From Mesocentrotus franciscanus (lineage: Eukaryota; Echinodermata; Echinoidea; Camarodonta; Strongylocentrotidae), in assembly GCA_037976565.1 (NCBI GenBank), contig CP137671.1:24504197-24568196 (forward strand): a DNA stretch of 64,000 nt, read 5' to 3'. Each line of letters opens with the position of its first letter. The first letter of the stretch is position 1. The position numbers and the translations under genes were made by a program. Shown here one piece after another: positions 44,213 to 57,698 of the stretch. Below the pieces are notes generated by a model, which was not told where the DNA came from, searched no databases, and was given only the letters and a program-made list of their open reading frames with translations.

Positions 44213-44685
44213 AAGTGGAGAGGAATTTATTTCAGAGAGAGAAATGCATTTTGCATCATTGTTGAATAATTGTATTTGTTTCCCTAAATGCGTGCCATAA
44301 TATAGCGACGTCACCGACGTCCAACCCTTACATTAAGCGCAAATATGTTTTAGTGATTGGTACACTTAACCCGTTCCTTCCGGGAACCTGGCATACCAGG
44401 TTCCCGTAGAGCGCATCCACAGACGGGATATATATTTATCATTTTCCATTGCTCCTGTTTTTTGTACTTTCATATTATTCTTTATAAATGTACTTTTTCA
44501 TAAGCATGTCAAGTTTTCTCTCACATGAAATTCGTACAGCAGCACATACAGCTCCGCGATGTCTGTCCCACAGATATTGACTTTCGCTGAGACCTTTCCG
44601 TACACAGAATATTGATACTGCTAGTACCTCATTGGGAGCAGCGTAATCCGCGCTCGCCCTGTAGAAGCCCGGACGACACGCACCC

Positions 44686-47420
44686 TAATGCCTTACTTCC
44701 GTTCTTCTATTGTTGCAGTTTACAACCATGACAACGAACTTTACCCTTGGCCACGTTTATTGTTCTTCTTACGTAACTTAGCTGTAGGGGGCCTAAGACA
44801 TTACTCTTTCGTATATTCTATATACGTTAAAAGATGGGAGTTGCTGCTACCTTGTTTGGCGTTCAACAATAAGGGGATAGAGCTGGCGCGGCTCAGTGGC
44901 TGCCGGGCTCACGATCAATTGGGCAAAAGAATTTCCATTTTCGGTTTAACTTAATGGAGTGGACTTAAAAGATTATTATTATTATTATTATAGGTCTAAA
45001 ATACTTTCAAATATTTCTGTGTCATTTTTGTTTGTATATACTTTGTCAATACTGACAAACTATAATTGTCAAAATTTGCCAATATACAAACTATTACGTT
45101 TCCCTATCATCTTCCGCTCTAGAATCCTATTTTTTAAAATTTCTTGTGTCCTTTTCATATTTTTTCTTGTCTCCCTCTTCAAGATTTCTTTTTTTGGTAC
45201 GGTATTTATGCTATTTATTTTTCATAAATAAAAGAGAAAGTTTTATTCTTTCTCTTATAATGTTGTCCACCTTCTTCTAGATAACCCTTTTGTGCTAAAG
45301 TATAATGTCCGATGTATATTATTTCTGTCAATAACATAAATGAACGTATCATTTTATTTTGACGCAACAAAGATTTACATTCAAAATCAAAACTTGTTCT
45401 TTCTATAATTTGTGTACAGTAGTATTCTTCACATTTCGACATTATCAGCCGCTCCGACGTTCTATATTTTCGTTCCCTATAATAAATATAAGGTATATGA
45501 CTTGTGTACATTATCAGGGATATGTTATAATAATTTATCTCAAGGAAGAAATGATGCCGGCATACTAGCAAATGTCGGAATAGAAAACAACATGAAAGAT
45601 GAAGTTCGAAAACGACATTGACAGAAAGACAGAGAGAAAAAGACAGACATACATACAGGCAGTGAGAAAGAGAGAGAGGGGGGCGGGAGGGATAGAAAGT
45701 TGGACGTAGTCTGTACTGTATTTATTATTATATTTGCATCGCCGATCCCCCCCAGCTCTGATTTTTGGGTTAGTTACTTTCTTTTTGTTTGTTTATATCT
45801 TTTCGTTAAAGTATAATGTTCGACGTATATAAGTAACGTCAATATAGCATAATAAACTTTTTTTTAAATATCATTTTGATGCAACACAGATTTACATTCA
45901 AAAGATGAAGATGGAAAATGGCGCTGAGAAAGCGAGCAAGAGAGATAGAAAAGACATACAGAGAAAGAAACAATTATTTCTCATGTCATCTTTTCGTCTG
46001 TGAAATTTTACTAAGTTACATTTTTATTATTCCTTTATCTTTCCATGATTGTTATATATTTGAATGAATATTGTAGGGTCAAATCTGGTTTTACGTTATA
46101 ATTATGATCAGCTCTTTATATTTAGGAGTACGTCGAAACGCGATCTCATAAAAAATCGCGGAACAGAAAACACTATGAGAGATGAAGATAGAAAATGACA
46201 TTGAGAAAACGAGAGAGAGAGAGAGAGAGAGAAAGTTGGACGTTATTTCTCATGTCATCTTTCTCATGGCATCTTTTCGTCCATAACGAAGTTTAATATG
46301 TTATAATAGTTTATCTCAAGATCGAAAGGAATACTTTCGGAATAAAGCAATTAGCGGAACGGAAAACAGTACCAGAGATGAAGATGGCAAATGGAGCTGA
46401 AAAAGTGAGCGAGTGAGAGACAAAGAAAGAGACAAACAGAGGGACAAACAGAGAGAGAAACAATCATTTCTCATGTCATCTTTTCGTCTGTGACATTTTA
46501 CTAAATCACATTCGTATTATTCCTTTATCTTTCCATGGTTCTTAAATATTTGAATGAATATTTCAGATAGGGTCAAATTTGGTCGATCAGCTATTTTTAT
46601 TTAGGAGTACGTCGACACGCGATCTCATCAAAAATCGCGGAACAGCAAACACTACGAGAGATGAAGATGGAAAACGACATTGAGAAAACGAGAGAGGGAG
46701 AAATTAGGGCGTATTGTTATTTATTATTACGCTATTTGTCTCTCTGATCAACCCCACCCACCCGCTCTGGATTCCTCTTTAGTTTCCATTTTTTTTACCA
46801 TGATTTACATTCAAAAGTTTTACTTTTTATAATTATTGTACAGTAATATTCTTCTTATTTCGATATCATAATGCGCTTGTTCCCTGTTTTTCTTCTCCAT
46901 ATCGAGGTTAGGGTATAATAATTTATCTCAAGATCGAAAGGAATACTTTCGGAATAAAAGCAAATAGCGGAACGGAAAGCAGTACCAGAGATGAAGATGG
47001 AAAATGGCGCAGAAAAAGCGAGCAAGAGAGAGAAAAAGGGGAGAGAGAGACACACACACATACAGAGAGAGGAAAAGAGAGAACCAATAATTTCTTATAA
47101 TCATCTGTTTGTTTGTGACATTTTGGATCATCACATCTCTTTGCTCATTCCTTTATCGTGCATGATTGTTATATCTTTGAATTATGTTTTCAAATAGGGT
47201 AAAATCTGGTTCTACATTATTTGTTTAATAGCAATTTTTTTATTTGGGAGTACTTCGGAACGTGATCCCATAAACATTCTTCTAAAACAGTAACGACAAC
47301 TGCAAAACAACAAGACCCTTTACCTTATTTCCGCTCTTCTATTGTTGGAGTTTATAACCATGACAACGACCTTTACCCTCGGCCACGTCTATTGTTCCTC
47401 TTACGTAACTTAGCTGTATA
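44686..47420. repeat. Segment bounded by ~100 bp direct repeats with internal array, unit 2
   Basis: Counterpart of 15,555-18,290. Direct repeats start near 44,688 and 47,322. The small (GA)n runs differ in length. Confidence 0.6.
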
Positions 47421-47842
47421 GCTGGGCCAAATTGCCAAATGATCTGCGCATGCGCTATGTTCCTGCTCGTCGCGCGAAGCCACTGGACAGGCTGCGTATT
47501 TTTTATTTACACGCTAGTGAGGGGAATTTCTCGATTAATTCCAATGAAACCGCTCGCGGAGAGCCTAAACTGTATTTTAAACTTTTATGTACGTACTGTA
47601 CTGATAATGATAATGTACTGAAATTGTTTTGTCGATGGATGTTGTGTGTACATGTGTGTGTATGTTCACGCTCGCTGTGCTGATTTCTGCTCTCATATTC
47701 AACAGCAAATTGCAAAATAAATCCCAATATATTTGTTTAATATCTGTAACTGCTCGGAATCTTGTGTTGTGTTCAAATGGTTGACGTGGTATGAATTTTA
47801 ATAACTTGTTTCAACCCGCCTTTTCCACATGACTTCCCTCAC

Positions 47843-47844
<2 letters not shown>

Positions 47845-47886
<42 letters not shown>

Positions 47887-48120
47887 CTTTCTATTTCTCT
47901 CCGTCATAACTCTTTCATCTCTCTCTCTCCTTCTCTCTCACTCTCTTTCCCTCTCTCTCTCTCTCTCGCTCTTTCTCTTTCTCTCCCTCATAACTCTTTC
48001 ATCACTCTCTCTCTCTCATACGCCTATCTACCTACTCTTTTCTGTCCTCCTTATCCCCCCCCCCTCTCTCTCTGTCTCTCTTTCTCCTCTCTCCCTTGCC
48101 TTTTCTTTCTTTTTTTCATT
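47845..48120. repeat. (CT)n-rich tract, unit 2
   Basis: Counterpart of 18,705-18,970 with a longer first CT run. Confidence 0.85.
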
Positions 48121-48412
48121 TCGACTCCTCCCATGTCTGATTGAATTTATCTTTCACCTTCTTCAGTAAGATACCATTATTGAAGTTCACACAATACATG
48201 TTCAAAGTCTGGTCTTGAAATATAGTATGTTTAAATCTTTAGTGTGATATTTTGATACTTTACGCATTACTCACAATTTCCGCATGCGCATTATCATTTC
48301 CTTAAAAGTATAACTTCATTTATTGTATTTTAACTGTTTTAATCTGTATGAATGACATTAAACGTGGCACTATGAACTGTAATTTTCCATACACAGTCAT
48401 TATACTTCCTCT

Positions 48413-50195
48413 TAGGCCTGAGTCGAAACGGTTCCCCGCCCGGTCCCCGACCGTGGCACGCCGAAACCCGGGTTTGAATATTCGAGTTTCGGGTTTTTCA
48501 AAATTAAATTTCACACTGATATTCTGAAATAACGAACTAAAAATATGCAATTCACAAACTTATATTTCAACTTAATTAAATAAATATGCTTTAGAAATAA
48601 ATGGATACCGTTTCAGTTGACGGTAGGCCTTTTTATCGCTCTAAAATTGAGGCTGCAAGGAAGGAATCACCACACTTCGCGGTACCGAGTGCGTTCAGAA
48701 ACTGAAGTCAAAATATCAAAATATGACCCACTGAAGACTGAGCAAGTTACGAAAGTACACACACAAGACCAAAATGTTGATCAGACTATTACAATTAAAT
48801 CGTAATACTGATAGGCATTGATTTAATTGTCAAAATATATCCACAACATAATGGTTTACCCTTGATATTATGATGAAGGAAAATAAATTAAAGCTCTTGA
48901 AATAACATCGAAGTACCCTTCGTTCGTTCTAAAAATGCGTGTATAACGGCAAGCTGAAGTTAGGAGTCAAGTTTTTCAAGCCCGTACCGTCATGAATGCA
49001 GACGGAAGTACGAACTGATCTGAACAATAAGCATTAAACCAATTAAAAAACAACACATAACTCATTTTAAAGGACTAACGCTCAACAAATTACCGTAAAA
49101 TAATAATTTCCTTTGACAAATAATACTATAGATATTCATAATATCTTACATAAATAATGATATTTCATGAGCTACGTACTCGATATCGAGTTCAGCTAGC
49201 CATCATTTTGAAATGAGACGTAATTGTCATGCAGCGCAGTAGACTGTAGAGGGCACCATGCTGCAGAGAGGAAAAAAAATCGCGGGCTTTATAGATCACG
49301 TGATATTTTCCTCTCTGCTGCATGCTGCCCTCTACAGTCTACTGCGCTGCATGACAATTACGTCTCATTTCAAAATGATGGCTAGCTGAACTCGATATCG
49401 AGTACGTAGCTCATGAAATATCATTATTTATGTAAGATATGATATCTATAGTATTGTTTGTCAAAGCAAATTATTATTTAACGGTAATCTGTCGTGCTGT
49501 AGTCCCTTAAAGTGAGTTACGTCATGTTTTTTAATTGGTTTAATGCTTAATGTTCAGATCAGTTCTTACTTCCGTCTGCATTCATGACGGTACGGGCTTG
49601 AAAAACTTGACTCCTAACTTCAGCTTGCCGTTATACGCGCATTTTAGAACGAACGAAAGGCACTTCGATGTTATTTCAAGAGCTTTAATTTATTTTCTTC
49701 ATCATAATATCAAGGGTAAACCATTATTTTGTGGATATTTTGACAATTAAATCAATGCCTATTACGATTTAATTTTAATATTCTGATCAGCATTTTGGTC
49801 TTGTGTGTGGTACTATCGTAACTTGCTCAGTCTTCAGTGGGTCATATTTTTCCGTTTGTGAACGCGCTCGCGGTACCGCGGCGAAGCATGATTCCTTCCA
49901 TAATTTTGCAGCCTCAATTTTAGAGCGATAAAAAGACCTACCGTCAACTGAAACGATATCCATTTATTTTTTAAAGCATATTTATTTAATTAAATTGATT
50001 ATTTAATTGTTTTGAAAGCAGTAACTGTCTTTTCCCGTCGCATTATTTAGAACAGCAACTTAGTCTTAACTCCCGCCGCTGCATGCACGCGATTTTTAGT
50101 ATGGTGAAAATTCCTGTTCGGGTACCCGGTCCCCGCCCGAAATTTTCAAGTCAAACCCGGGTTCGGCAAAACCCGTGATGACTCAGGCCTACCGG
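48413..50195. mobile_element. 1.78 kb near-perfect palindromic (foldback) element, unit 2 only
   Basis: Starts TAGGCCTGAGTC and ends GACTCAGGCCTA(CCGG), flanked by TTCCTCT at 48,406-48,412 and 50,196-50,202. Unit 1 has one TTCCTCT at the same place. Almost the whole length is inverted repeat: the segment with CTCGATATCGAGTTCAGCTA at about 49,180 pairs with 49,380, and blocks at 48,590-48,780 pair with 49,770-49,970. The arms meet near 49,290-49,300, leaving about 40 unpaired bases. No convincing protein. Long-TIR foldback or Mutator-like is possible; 7 bp is the clear part of the duplication. Confidence 0.85.
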
Positions 50196-50661
50196 TTCCT
50201 CTAATTCTCTCTCTTCCTCTTTCTCCCGCCATCTTCTCAGTCTGTAACGGTTACCTGTTTCTTCCCTTTTACTTCGTTCTTTCTACTATCCACCTCTCGA
50301 TTCCCTCTTCTCTAACTCTCCTTTTCTCCCACTTTCCTTCTACTCTCCTTTTTTGCTATATCTCTCGGTGTAATATGTGAACATAGCTTGATCCTGTTTT
50401 AAGAATACTGTCTTAATTATTTTGATTGCCGTATTGTTTTAATGTTTTAATGTTCTCACATTTTGTGATAATTGTTACAACATTGATGTGCAAGTTCAGT
50501 TGTTTTTATCATGTAAATTTAATGTAATTCAGCCTACGGGCTGCCAGGTTCAGTATTTAATAAACCGTAAACCAAAATCGTTACATGTCGTTAAATATAA
50601 AGGACCTTTCAGTCTTTTGACTCGACGATAGACGGTCAAAAAAAAAAAGTTTAAGCACAAA

Positions 50662-51462
50662 CAGGCGCGGTGGAGCATTTTCCAAAAGGGGGGAGGGGTC
50701 ACCATCAAAATCGGGTACTTTCTGGAATATAAGGGGCACCTATAAATGGAACCATCAAAATGTAAATCTACCATATTTAGACATTGGTAGGCCTATATAC
50801 CCCTACAGTTTTATGATTGTGATTACATTATCAGGGATGATTTCAATATTTGTTTCTCTCTTTACTTTGGTCCAATATACTGTTTAAGAATCATACTTTG
50901 CAGTTGGGTGTGATGGTCTGAATATTAAGAAAATTTTAAGATTTCGGAAGTCGAGGGCAAAAAGTTTCATAATGAGAAAAACAACAACAAATCCTGATGG
51001 GTTCTAAGCACAATTTAATCATGAAAGGCTGAAAATACATATCATAAGTAACACGATTATACCAAATATAAATGCGAGCGAGCTTTGGGGAAATAAATGA
51101 AAAAGTTGCTCTAAGTCGTTCTATAGGGGCGTATGTTATGGAGAAAGGAAAAGGGATATTTTCCAGAAAGAAAAAGGACAATCAGAATTTTTATTAGAAA
51201 AGAAAAGGGCACATGTCATAATAAAACTCGAACCTGAAAATGGCCACTCACCAGAAATGAAAAAGGTACTTATGAGAAAGGAAAAGGGGCATCTGTCGAA
51301 GAAAAAGGGGCACCTATCAGATTTTAATAGGGGCATTTATCATAGGTGAAAAGGAGTATTTATGAAAAGGGGAGGGGCTGTTAAAAAAAAAGGAAAAGGG
51401 CCCTTTATCAGAAGGAAATAGAGTAATTAATGAAAAGGCTCCCCCTCGCGAGTGCCGCCATG
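50662..51462. mobile_element. hAT element, unit 2 copy (uninterrupted)
   Basis: Same element and AGCACAAA duplications (50,654-50,661; 51,463-51,470) as 19,732-22,505 but without the RTE LINE. Right half made of ~25-30 bp GAAAAGGGGCA..TAT units. Confidence 0.85.
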
Positions 51463-51470
51463 AGCACAAA

Positions 51471-52556
51471 GCTTTAACGTGCATGTCTTTATTTCCCAAT
51501 CTGTTTTATTTTCTTCTTTTGCTGTGTTTTCCTTTTGATGTCTTTCTTCATTTCCTTCTCTATGTGTTTGGCAAAATGTTCTCTTTAGTTCACCTTTTCC
51601 CGTTTTTTCTCTAGTCTCTTTCTTGACCTTATATTTGCATCCCCTCTATCGTTCTCTCTCTCTCCGTCTCTCTCCCTTTCACGCGTACTTATTGGCACCC
51701 CTTTGTAAAAAAAGTTGGTCTTAGTGGAAACAGACAAATCCGGGGGGAGATTATAGAAATCGAACAAAGAAGAAAGTCATGAAAATTGACACTCGAGATC
51801 GATAACTTTCTCCTTGTCAAGTTTGTCCTGATGTTTATAATGCGTAGGCCAGGGGTTTCTTTTCTTTTCTTTGACGGTCCAGAAGTGATTTCTATGAAAG
51901 CTGTAAGGTCCGAAATGACACTTGTATACTGAAGATAATGAGGCTTGTTTTTGGTCTATATCTGATCCAAGGAGAATTGTTACAGTTTAAAAAACAGAGC
52001 CGCCAGTGCTTCCACTCGTTTAAATAGAGTTTCCCGAAAAGAACACCCAATTTCCTGGAATTTGAAGGAATTTTCTTAAAACTTTCAAAATGCCTCTTGC
52101 GTGGATATTTTATTTGGATGAATCGCTATGACGTTTGAATATATATTAATTATTTAGTGGGCTTATTTTGCTTTCTAATAGATCCGTACATGGCAGAGCT
52201 TGAGGGGCCTGGCAGAGCCCCAGGATGCTCTTGAGATTATTTGACTTTCAAGAGAGAAATTGTCTTTAGGAGAAAAAAAGAGGTTATTTCTTTCTCTCTT
52301 ATAGACAATTTTATGAGATGGAATGTTCAATCTGAAGGCTTTATGTGCTCTTTGAAAATAGCACACAATGGGGGCAGTGCAATTTAAATTTTAAGGGATT
52401 GATTAGAGTTTTTATCACTCTTGAAAGTCAAATAGCCCCTTCATTTCATTTTAGAAATAAACTCTAATCCATCCCTTTAAATTGCACTGCCCCTATTGTA
52501 TGCTCTTTTTAAGCCCTCAGATTAGGCACCAATAAAGTAGCAGCACACGCTCTTAA
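51471..52556. other. Unclassified intergenic sequence, unit 2
   Basis: Counterpart of 22,514-23,595. No gene or recognised element. Confidence 0.4.
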
Positions 52557-52954
52557 AGGAAAAGACCAGTTTTGGAAACGCCCCTCTCTCAAAAAAATGA
52601 AATGGAAGCTCTCATTACCAATCATGTGAAAGAATATGTTTTGACTAATACGTGATGATACAAATTTTGCCGGGAAAGTCGGGAAACCGCCTACTAATTG
52701 ATATATTTGGTAAATTATTATATCTATTGGGACCAAATAGATATCGCGCACGTGGTCGCGTAGTCCCATATACATCTTTCTGTGTACAGTGCTTGTAACT
52801 TTACCAAGACTGGGCCAAATTTCTTATCATTTTGATGATTCCAGAACCTTGCAGTACACACCAATACGTATATGCTAGATGATCAACCTTTTCTGATCGA
52901 TTCCACAACGTTTCTTTCACAATGCAATCGCATGACCAGAACTGGTCTTTATCT
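52557..52954. mobile_element. 398 bp TIR element (unit 2 only)
   Basis: Inverted ends AGGAAAAGACCAGTTTTGG and CCAGAACTGGTCTTTATCT, flanked by TTAA (52,553-52,556 and 52,955-52,958). Unit 1 reads CTCTTAATACTGG with one TTAA. Target TTAA or the TWA inside it, so piggyBac-like or Harbinger-like. Confidence 0.82.
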
Positions 52955-53029
52955 TTAATACTGTGGACACAACATTCAATGGGATGATGCCCACATCATT
53001 GAGTTTGAAACGCACTTCTGGTCAAGAAT

Positions 53030-54430
53030 GGTAGAAGAATGCTTGTGCATAAAAAGGATAAATCCTTCACTGAATAGGGATTCTTGCTATACATTGTTAC
53101 CTTTCTTCGCTCCAGTGTTCTCGAGGCAGCAGACAGCAAGACGTGTGAATAATAAAAGGTCCACGGGAGTGGTTGTTAGAAGCTTAAACTACAAAAAAAA
53201 TCACGCTCTCTCCAATTTTATACAACAAAAGGTTGTCTTGGGAACCATTTCTATCTTTACGGATGGGGTGCAGCTAGGGGGAGAGCCTTTGCCGGGAGTC
53301 TTTAATAATAAAAAGGATAAATCCTTCACTGAATAGGGATTCTTGCTATACATTGTTACCTTTCTTCGCTCCAGTCAGAGTCCAGTGATCTTGAGGCAGC
53401 AGACAGCAAGAAATTGTGTAAATAATTTGCCTTTGCCGGGAGTCTTGGGGCGGAGCCCCAGGAAGTTCTTGAATAAAAAAAAAATAGGAAATTTAAAATA
53501 GTCGTTACGAGCGATAGAAATTGTAATTTCCTCCTTGAAAGTCACATAGCCCCTTTCATTTCATTCTAGAAATAACTTCTCTTTCTCTCTTAAAGACAAT
53601 TTTATATAACTTCTGTTTTCGTATTGTTGTACTTTCGTCCGCAGACTTCTTAGGCACATAATATGTCAAGCCAACTCACTCGCAGTCGGAAATGTAATCT
53701 GTAGGCCTAAGTGTAAATTAAAGTTTCATGTTCTTCCTTTTTCTTTCTTTCTTTCTCTCCCTCTCTCTCTCTGTCTCTCTCCTTTTCCTCTATCCTCTAT
53801 CTTCTTCTCTTTTACATTATTGTCTCTTTTCTTCTCATTTTGTGTGTGTGTGACATGCGTTACGCGTTGGTGTGACATCGCACATAAATGCCAGTTGCAG
53901 ATTCCCTGTCTAATTACATGTATTGATCTCGATTTAAGGTTTTTAAAAAACTTTCTCATTAATTCTATTTCCGTTGGTAGAAGAATGCATCTGCATAAAA
54001 AGGATAAATCCTTCACTGAATAGGGATTCTTGCTATACATTGTTACCTTTCTTCGCTCCAGTGATCTCGAGGCAGCAGACAGCAAGACGTGTGAATAATA
54101 AAAGGTCCACGGGAGTGGTTGTTAGAAGCTTACACTACGAAAAAAATCACGCTCTCTCCAATTTTATACAACAAAAGGTTGTCTTGGAAACCATTTCTAT
54201 CTTTACGGATGGGGTGCAGGGGGAGAGCCTTTGCCGGGAGTCTTTAATAATAAAAAGGATAAATCCTTCACTGAATAGGGATTCTTGCTATACATTGTTA
54301 CCTTTCTTCGCTCCAGTCAGAGTCCAGTGATCTCGAGGCAGCAGACAGCAAGAAATTGTGTAAATAATTTGCCTTTGCCGGAAGTCTTGGGGCGGAGCCC
54401 CAGGAAGTTCTTGAATAAAAACAAAATAGG
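53030..54430. repeat. ~0.95 kb tandem duplication with nested repeats, unit 2
   Basis: GGTAGAAGAATGC blocks at 53,030 and 53,976. The second block is cut short near 54,430, where sequence jumps into the hairpin element. Confidence 0.78.
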
Positions 54431-54431
54431 A

Positions 54432-54664
54432 AATTTTTACGTCCAAGACGTGAAAATCAAAAAAATTGTTGTATACCTATGCAACAATTTTTTTGTCTTT
54501 TACGTCCAAGACGTGAAAATCAAAAAAATTGACGTATACCTTTGTTTGGTAATTTTTTTCATTTTGCTATACTCAATGGCCCTGAAGGGACACGCAGACG
54601 TGAAAATCGGCTGGAAAATCTGCGTCCAATATTCACGTCAAATATTCACGTCTGCGTGTCCCTT
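54432..54664. mobile_element. Remnant of the ACGCAGACGTGAA foldback element
   Basis: Matches one arm and part of the interior of 25,790-26,508. Both junctions of the missing DNA fall inside or at the edge of inverted repeats, suggesting hairpin-mediated deletion. Confidence 0.7.
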
Positions 54665-55005
54665 TTATATTTGATGCAGAATAATATTAATATTTGAAGA
54701 TTAGAAACACAAACAGATTCCATAACCATTCAAGTGTTTCAAGAAAAAGTTAAGCAAACTTTGTCCTCGATGTAAATTCACACTAGCGTATAGCACTAGC
54801 GAGCTCTCCTATCCAGTCTAGACTCTTCGCGAGCGGTTTCATTGGAATTAATCGAGAAATTCCCCTCGATAGCGTGTAAAAAAAAATACGCGGCCAGGCT
54901 TGAACGCACACGCATTATACGTCCCGCTGAACGCACGCACGGCAGCGGACTGGTCGAGTCTTTGATTTTTATTCTCGTTTATGAGGCGGCTATCAGGCGG
55001 ATAAT

Positions 55006-55143
55006 AGGGACTTTTAGATTTTACACGACGTGAACGTGGACTGCCACGGTGACGTCCTTTTAAGGCACTGCCGGGCACGGGCCAGTGCCTTGAAAGAATG
55101 GCACACGTTGCAGTCGACTACGTCGACGTGCAAAAAGTCCCTA
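55006..55143. mobile_element. MITE, AGGGACTTTTAG family, unit 2
   Basis: Short orthologue of 27,286-27,827 lacking the nested insertion. Directly abuts the foldback element. Confidence 0.75.
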
Positions 55144-55144
55144 T

Positions 55145-56352
55145 TTAGTGGGGGCTGTTAGGGCTACAAAGGGGTTGTTTGGTGCAGATTCTTCTAAAAG
55201 CACCAAATTTGGCCCAGAGGTAGCTTATACCATACTATTACGATTTCTGCCCGGCGCCAAGAAGGGCGCCCTCTGGGACCGCCATATTGGGCAAATCCAA
55301 AATGGCCGCCATCTGAGTTAAAGGTCAAGCGTAGATCCAAAAGGAAAAGGGCTAGTATGATAATAGTTTATATATTTATGGGGTTTGGGGGTCGGGAATC
55401 AGATTATAATGTTCTTTCATCGATTTGAGGTCTCCTTGGGGCTGTCATACTGGTAAGATTGGTCAAATCCAAAATGGCCACCATCTGAGTTACAGGTCAA
55501 GTGTAGTTACGAAAGGAAATGGGCTAGTAAGATAAAAGTTTATATATTTATGGGGTTTTCGGGGTCAGAAAATCTGACTATGATGTTCTTTCATCGATTT
55601 GAGGTCTCCTTGTGGCTGCCATACTGGTCATATTGGTCAAATCCAAAATGGCCGCCATCTGATAGTTACAGGTCAATAGTAGTTCCAAAAGGGAAAGGGC
55701 TAGAATGATAAAAGCTTATATATTTATGGGGTTTTCGGGGCCAGAGAATTTGATTATGATGTTCTTTTATCGATTTGAGGTCTCCTTGGGGCTGCCATAC
55801 TGGTCATATTGGTCAAATCCAAAATGGCCGCCATCTGAGTGACAGGTCAAGTGTAGTTACGAAAGGAAATGGGCTAGTATGATAAAAATTTATATATTTA
55901 TGGGGTTTTCGGGGTCAGAGAATCTGATTATGATGTTCTTTCATCGATTTGAGGTCTCCTTGGGGCTGCCATACTGGTCATATTGGTCAAATCCAAAATG
56001 GCCGCCATCTGATAGTTACAGGTCAATAGTAGTTCCAAAAAAAAGGGCTAGAATGATAACAGTTTATATATTTATGGGGCTTTCGGGGTCAGGGAATCTG
56101 ATTACCATGTTCTTTTACCAATTTGAGGTCTCCTTGGGGCTGTAATGCTGTCCATATTGGTCAAATCCAAAATGGCCGCCATCTGAGGTAAAGGTCAAGT
56201 GTAGTTTCAGAGGAAAAAGAGCTTGAAAAGTAATTTTTTTTTTAATATAGGGGTTTCAGGGTCAGCAAATCTGATTCTGATGTTCTGTCATTGATATGAG
56301 GTCTCTTTGGGATGTGACAATGGTCAAATCTAATATGGCTGCCAAACGGGCA
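55145..56352 (+). repeat. Left arm of foldback element, ~174 bp tandem units
   Basis: Copies of AATGGCCGCCATCTGA follow at about 55,300, 55,472, 55,646, 55,821, 55,995 and 56,170. Each unit also has TTATATATTTATGGGG and ATCGATTTGAGGTCTCCTTG. The outermost 130 bases are unique to the tip. Confidence 0.85.
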
Positions 56353-56473
56353 TGGGGTTTCCGGGGGTCGGATAATCTGAATATGATGTTCTTTTATCGA
56401 TTTTATGTCACCATCCTGTCCTAAGGCTTTAATGTCCATTTCCTGGTTGAAGATGAGGGAAGATCCGCCAAAT

Positions 56474-56990
56474 TCACATTTGAGTGGGTAAATGACAACA
56501 CCGTATTCCGAGAGTCGTGAGAACAGTAGCTAGTTGGAGGTGTTGAATATGTTCCTTATGTCCTGTCTCACTCGCGATGAGGAGGTCGTCGATGTAGGCG
56601 TACACAACTGGTAGACCACGGGTTACCTCGATCATTAATAGACAGTTGAAAAGTACCTGTATGTGCGGCATTTCGTAGCCCAAAAGGCATGCGCCCAAAT
56701 CCAAATAACCCAAAGGGTGTGCTGATGGCTGTTTTGTGTACGTCTACTGGATCGACTAGAATTTGGTGGTACGCTCTGATGACATCGAGTTTGGAGAAAA
56801 CTCTCTTGCCTGCTAGAGGTGAGGTGAAATATTGAAGATGGGGAATAGGACATTTATCGGGCACTGTATTCCTATTTAGTGCATGGTAGTCACCGCTCGG
56901 TCTCCAGTCTCCGGGGGTTTTCTTGGGCACCATATGAAGTGGGGATGCCCAATTGCTGCAAAAAGGTCGGACGATGCCTAATTCTAGCAT
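56474..56990 (-). pseudogene. Gypsy reverse transcriptase fragment
   Basis: SNWASPLHMVPKK, then GDWRPSGDYHALNRNTVPD, FSKLDVIRAYHQI and MPFGLRNA in one frame; YAYIDDLLIASET (the YxDD box) in another after a frameshift near 56,650. A Ty3/Gypsy RT, missing everything after the YxDD region. Confidence 0.82.
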
Positions 56991-57186
56991 TTTTGCCTCC
57001 TTTTAGACTGGGCGTGTGATGTCTGGAAATTGAAGAGATTTGTAAGTAACTAGACCGTCTGCCTTGACAATACACATGGGGCTGATAGAAGGAGAAGGAG
57101 AAAGGATGCCTCTTACAGATAGGAATCGATGAGCTTGAGATTGCGCACATCTACCAGAAAACCAAAGTGATAGAGAAAGTCTGCCC

Positions 57187-57585
57187 CTACGATAAGAGTG
57201 GATATGTCGGCAATGATAAAAATCCACCTGCAAGCTCGGCGTACAAAGAAGGGTGCATATGTTTCTCGGATTTTGATGGAGGAAGAACGCTAACTTCAGT
57301 TCCAGTGTCTACGAGAAATCTAATTCCTGTTTCCCATCCGTAATGTAGAAAAGGTGAATTTTTGGGCTGGTGCCAGTGGGACTTGTCGCTGCTTGTCGCT
57401 GGCTGGGTCGTTTCCCTGGTTTTTAAGAAGTTGATTTGAAAGTGCAGGGAGGCCAGTACATTTCTTGGCTCGCTACCGAACCGCCAGTGATAATAGCAAT
57501 CCCCTCCAGCATGGCATTGTGAGCTGGGGCTTCGCGCTTGACGGTCTTGCTTCTGATGTGATATTTGCACTTTCATTTCCTGCAA
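57187..57585 (-). pseudogene. Gypsy aspartic protease fragment
   Basis: FLVDTGTEVSVLPPS (about 57,285-57,330) is the DTGA/S active-site block of retroviral-type aspartic proteases. Lies between gag and RT as expected. Confidence 0.75.
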
Positions 57586-57698
57586 TTCCAGGACAGGAGA
57601 AGGGTGTGAAGAAGAAGAGGAAGAAGAAGAAGAAGACGAGGAAGAAGACAGGATGAAAATTAGATGTAGAATCTGTCTGTACGATTTTATCGGCTAAA

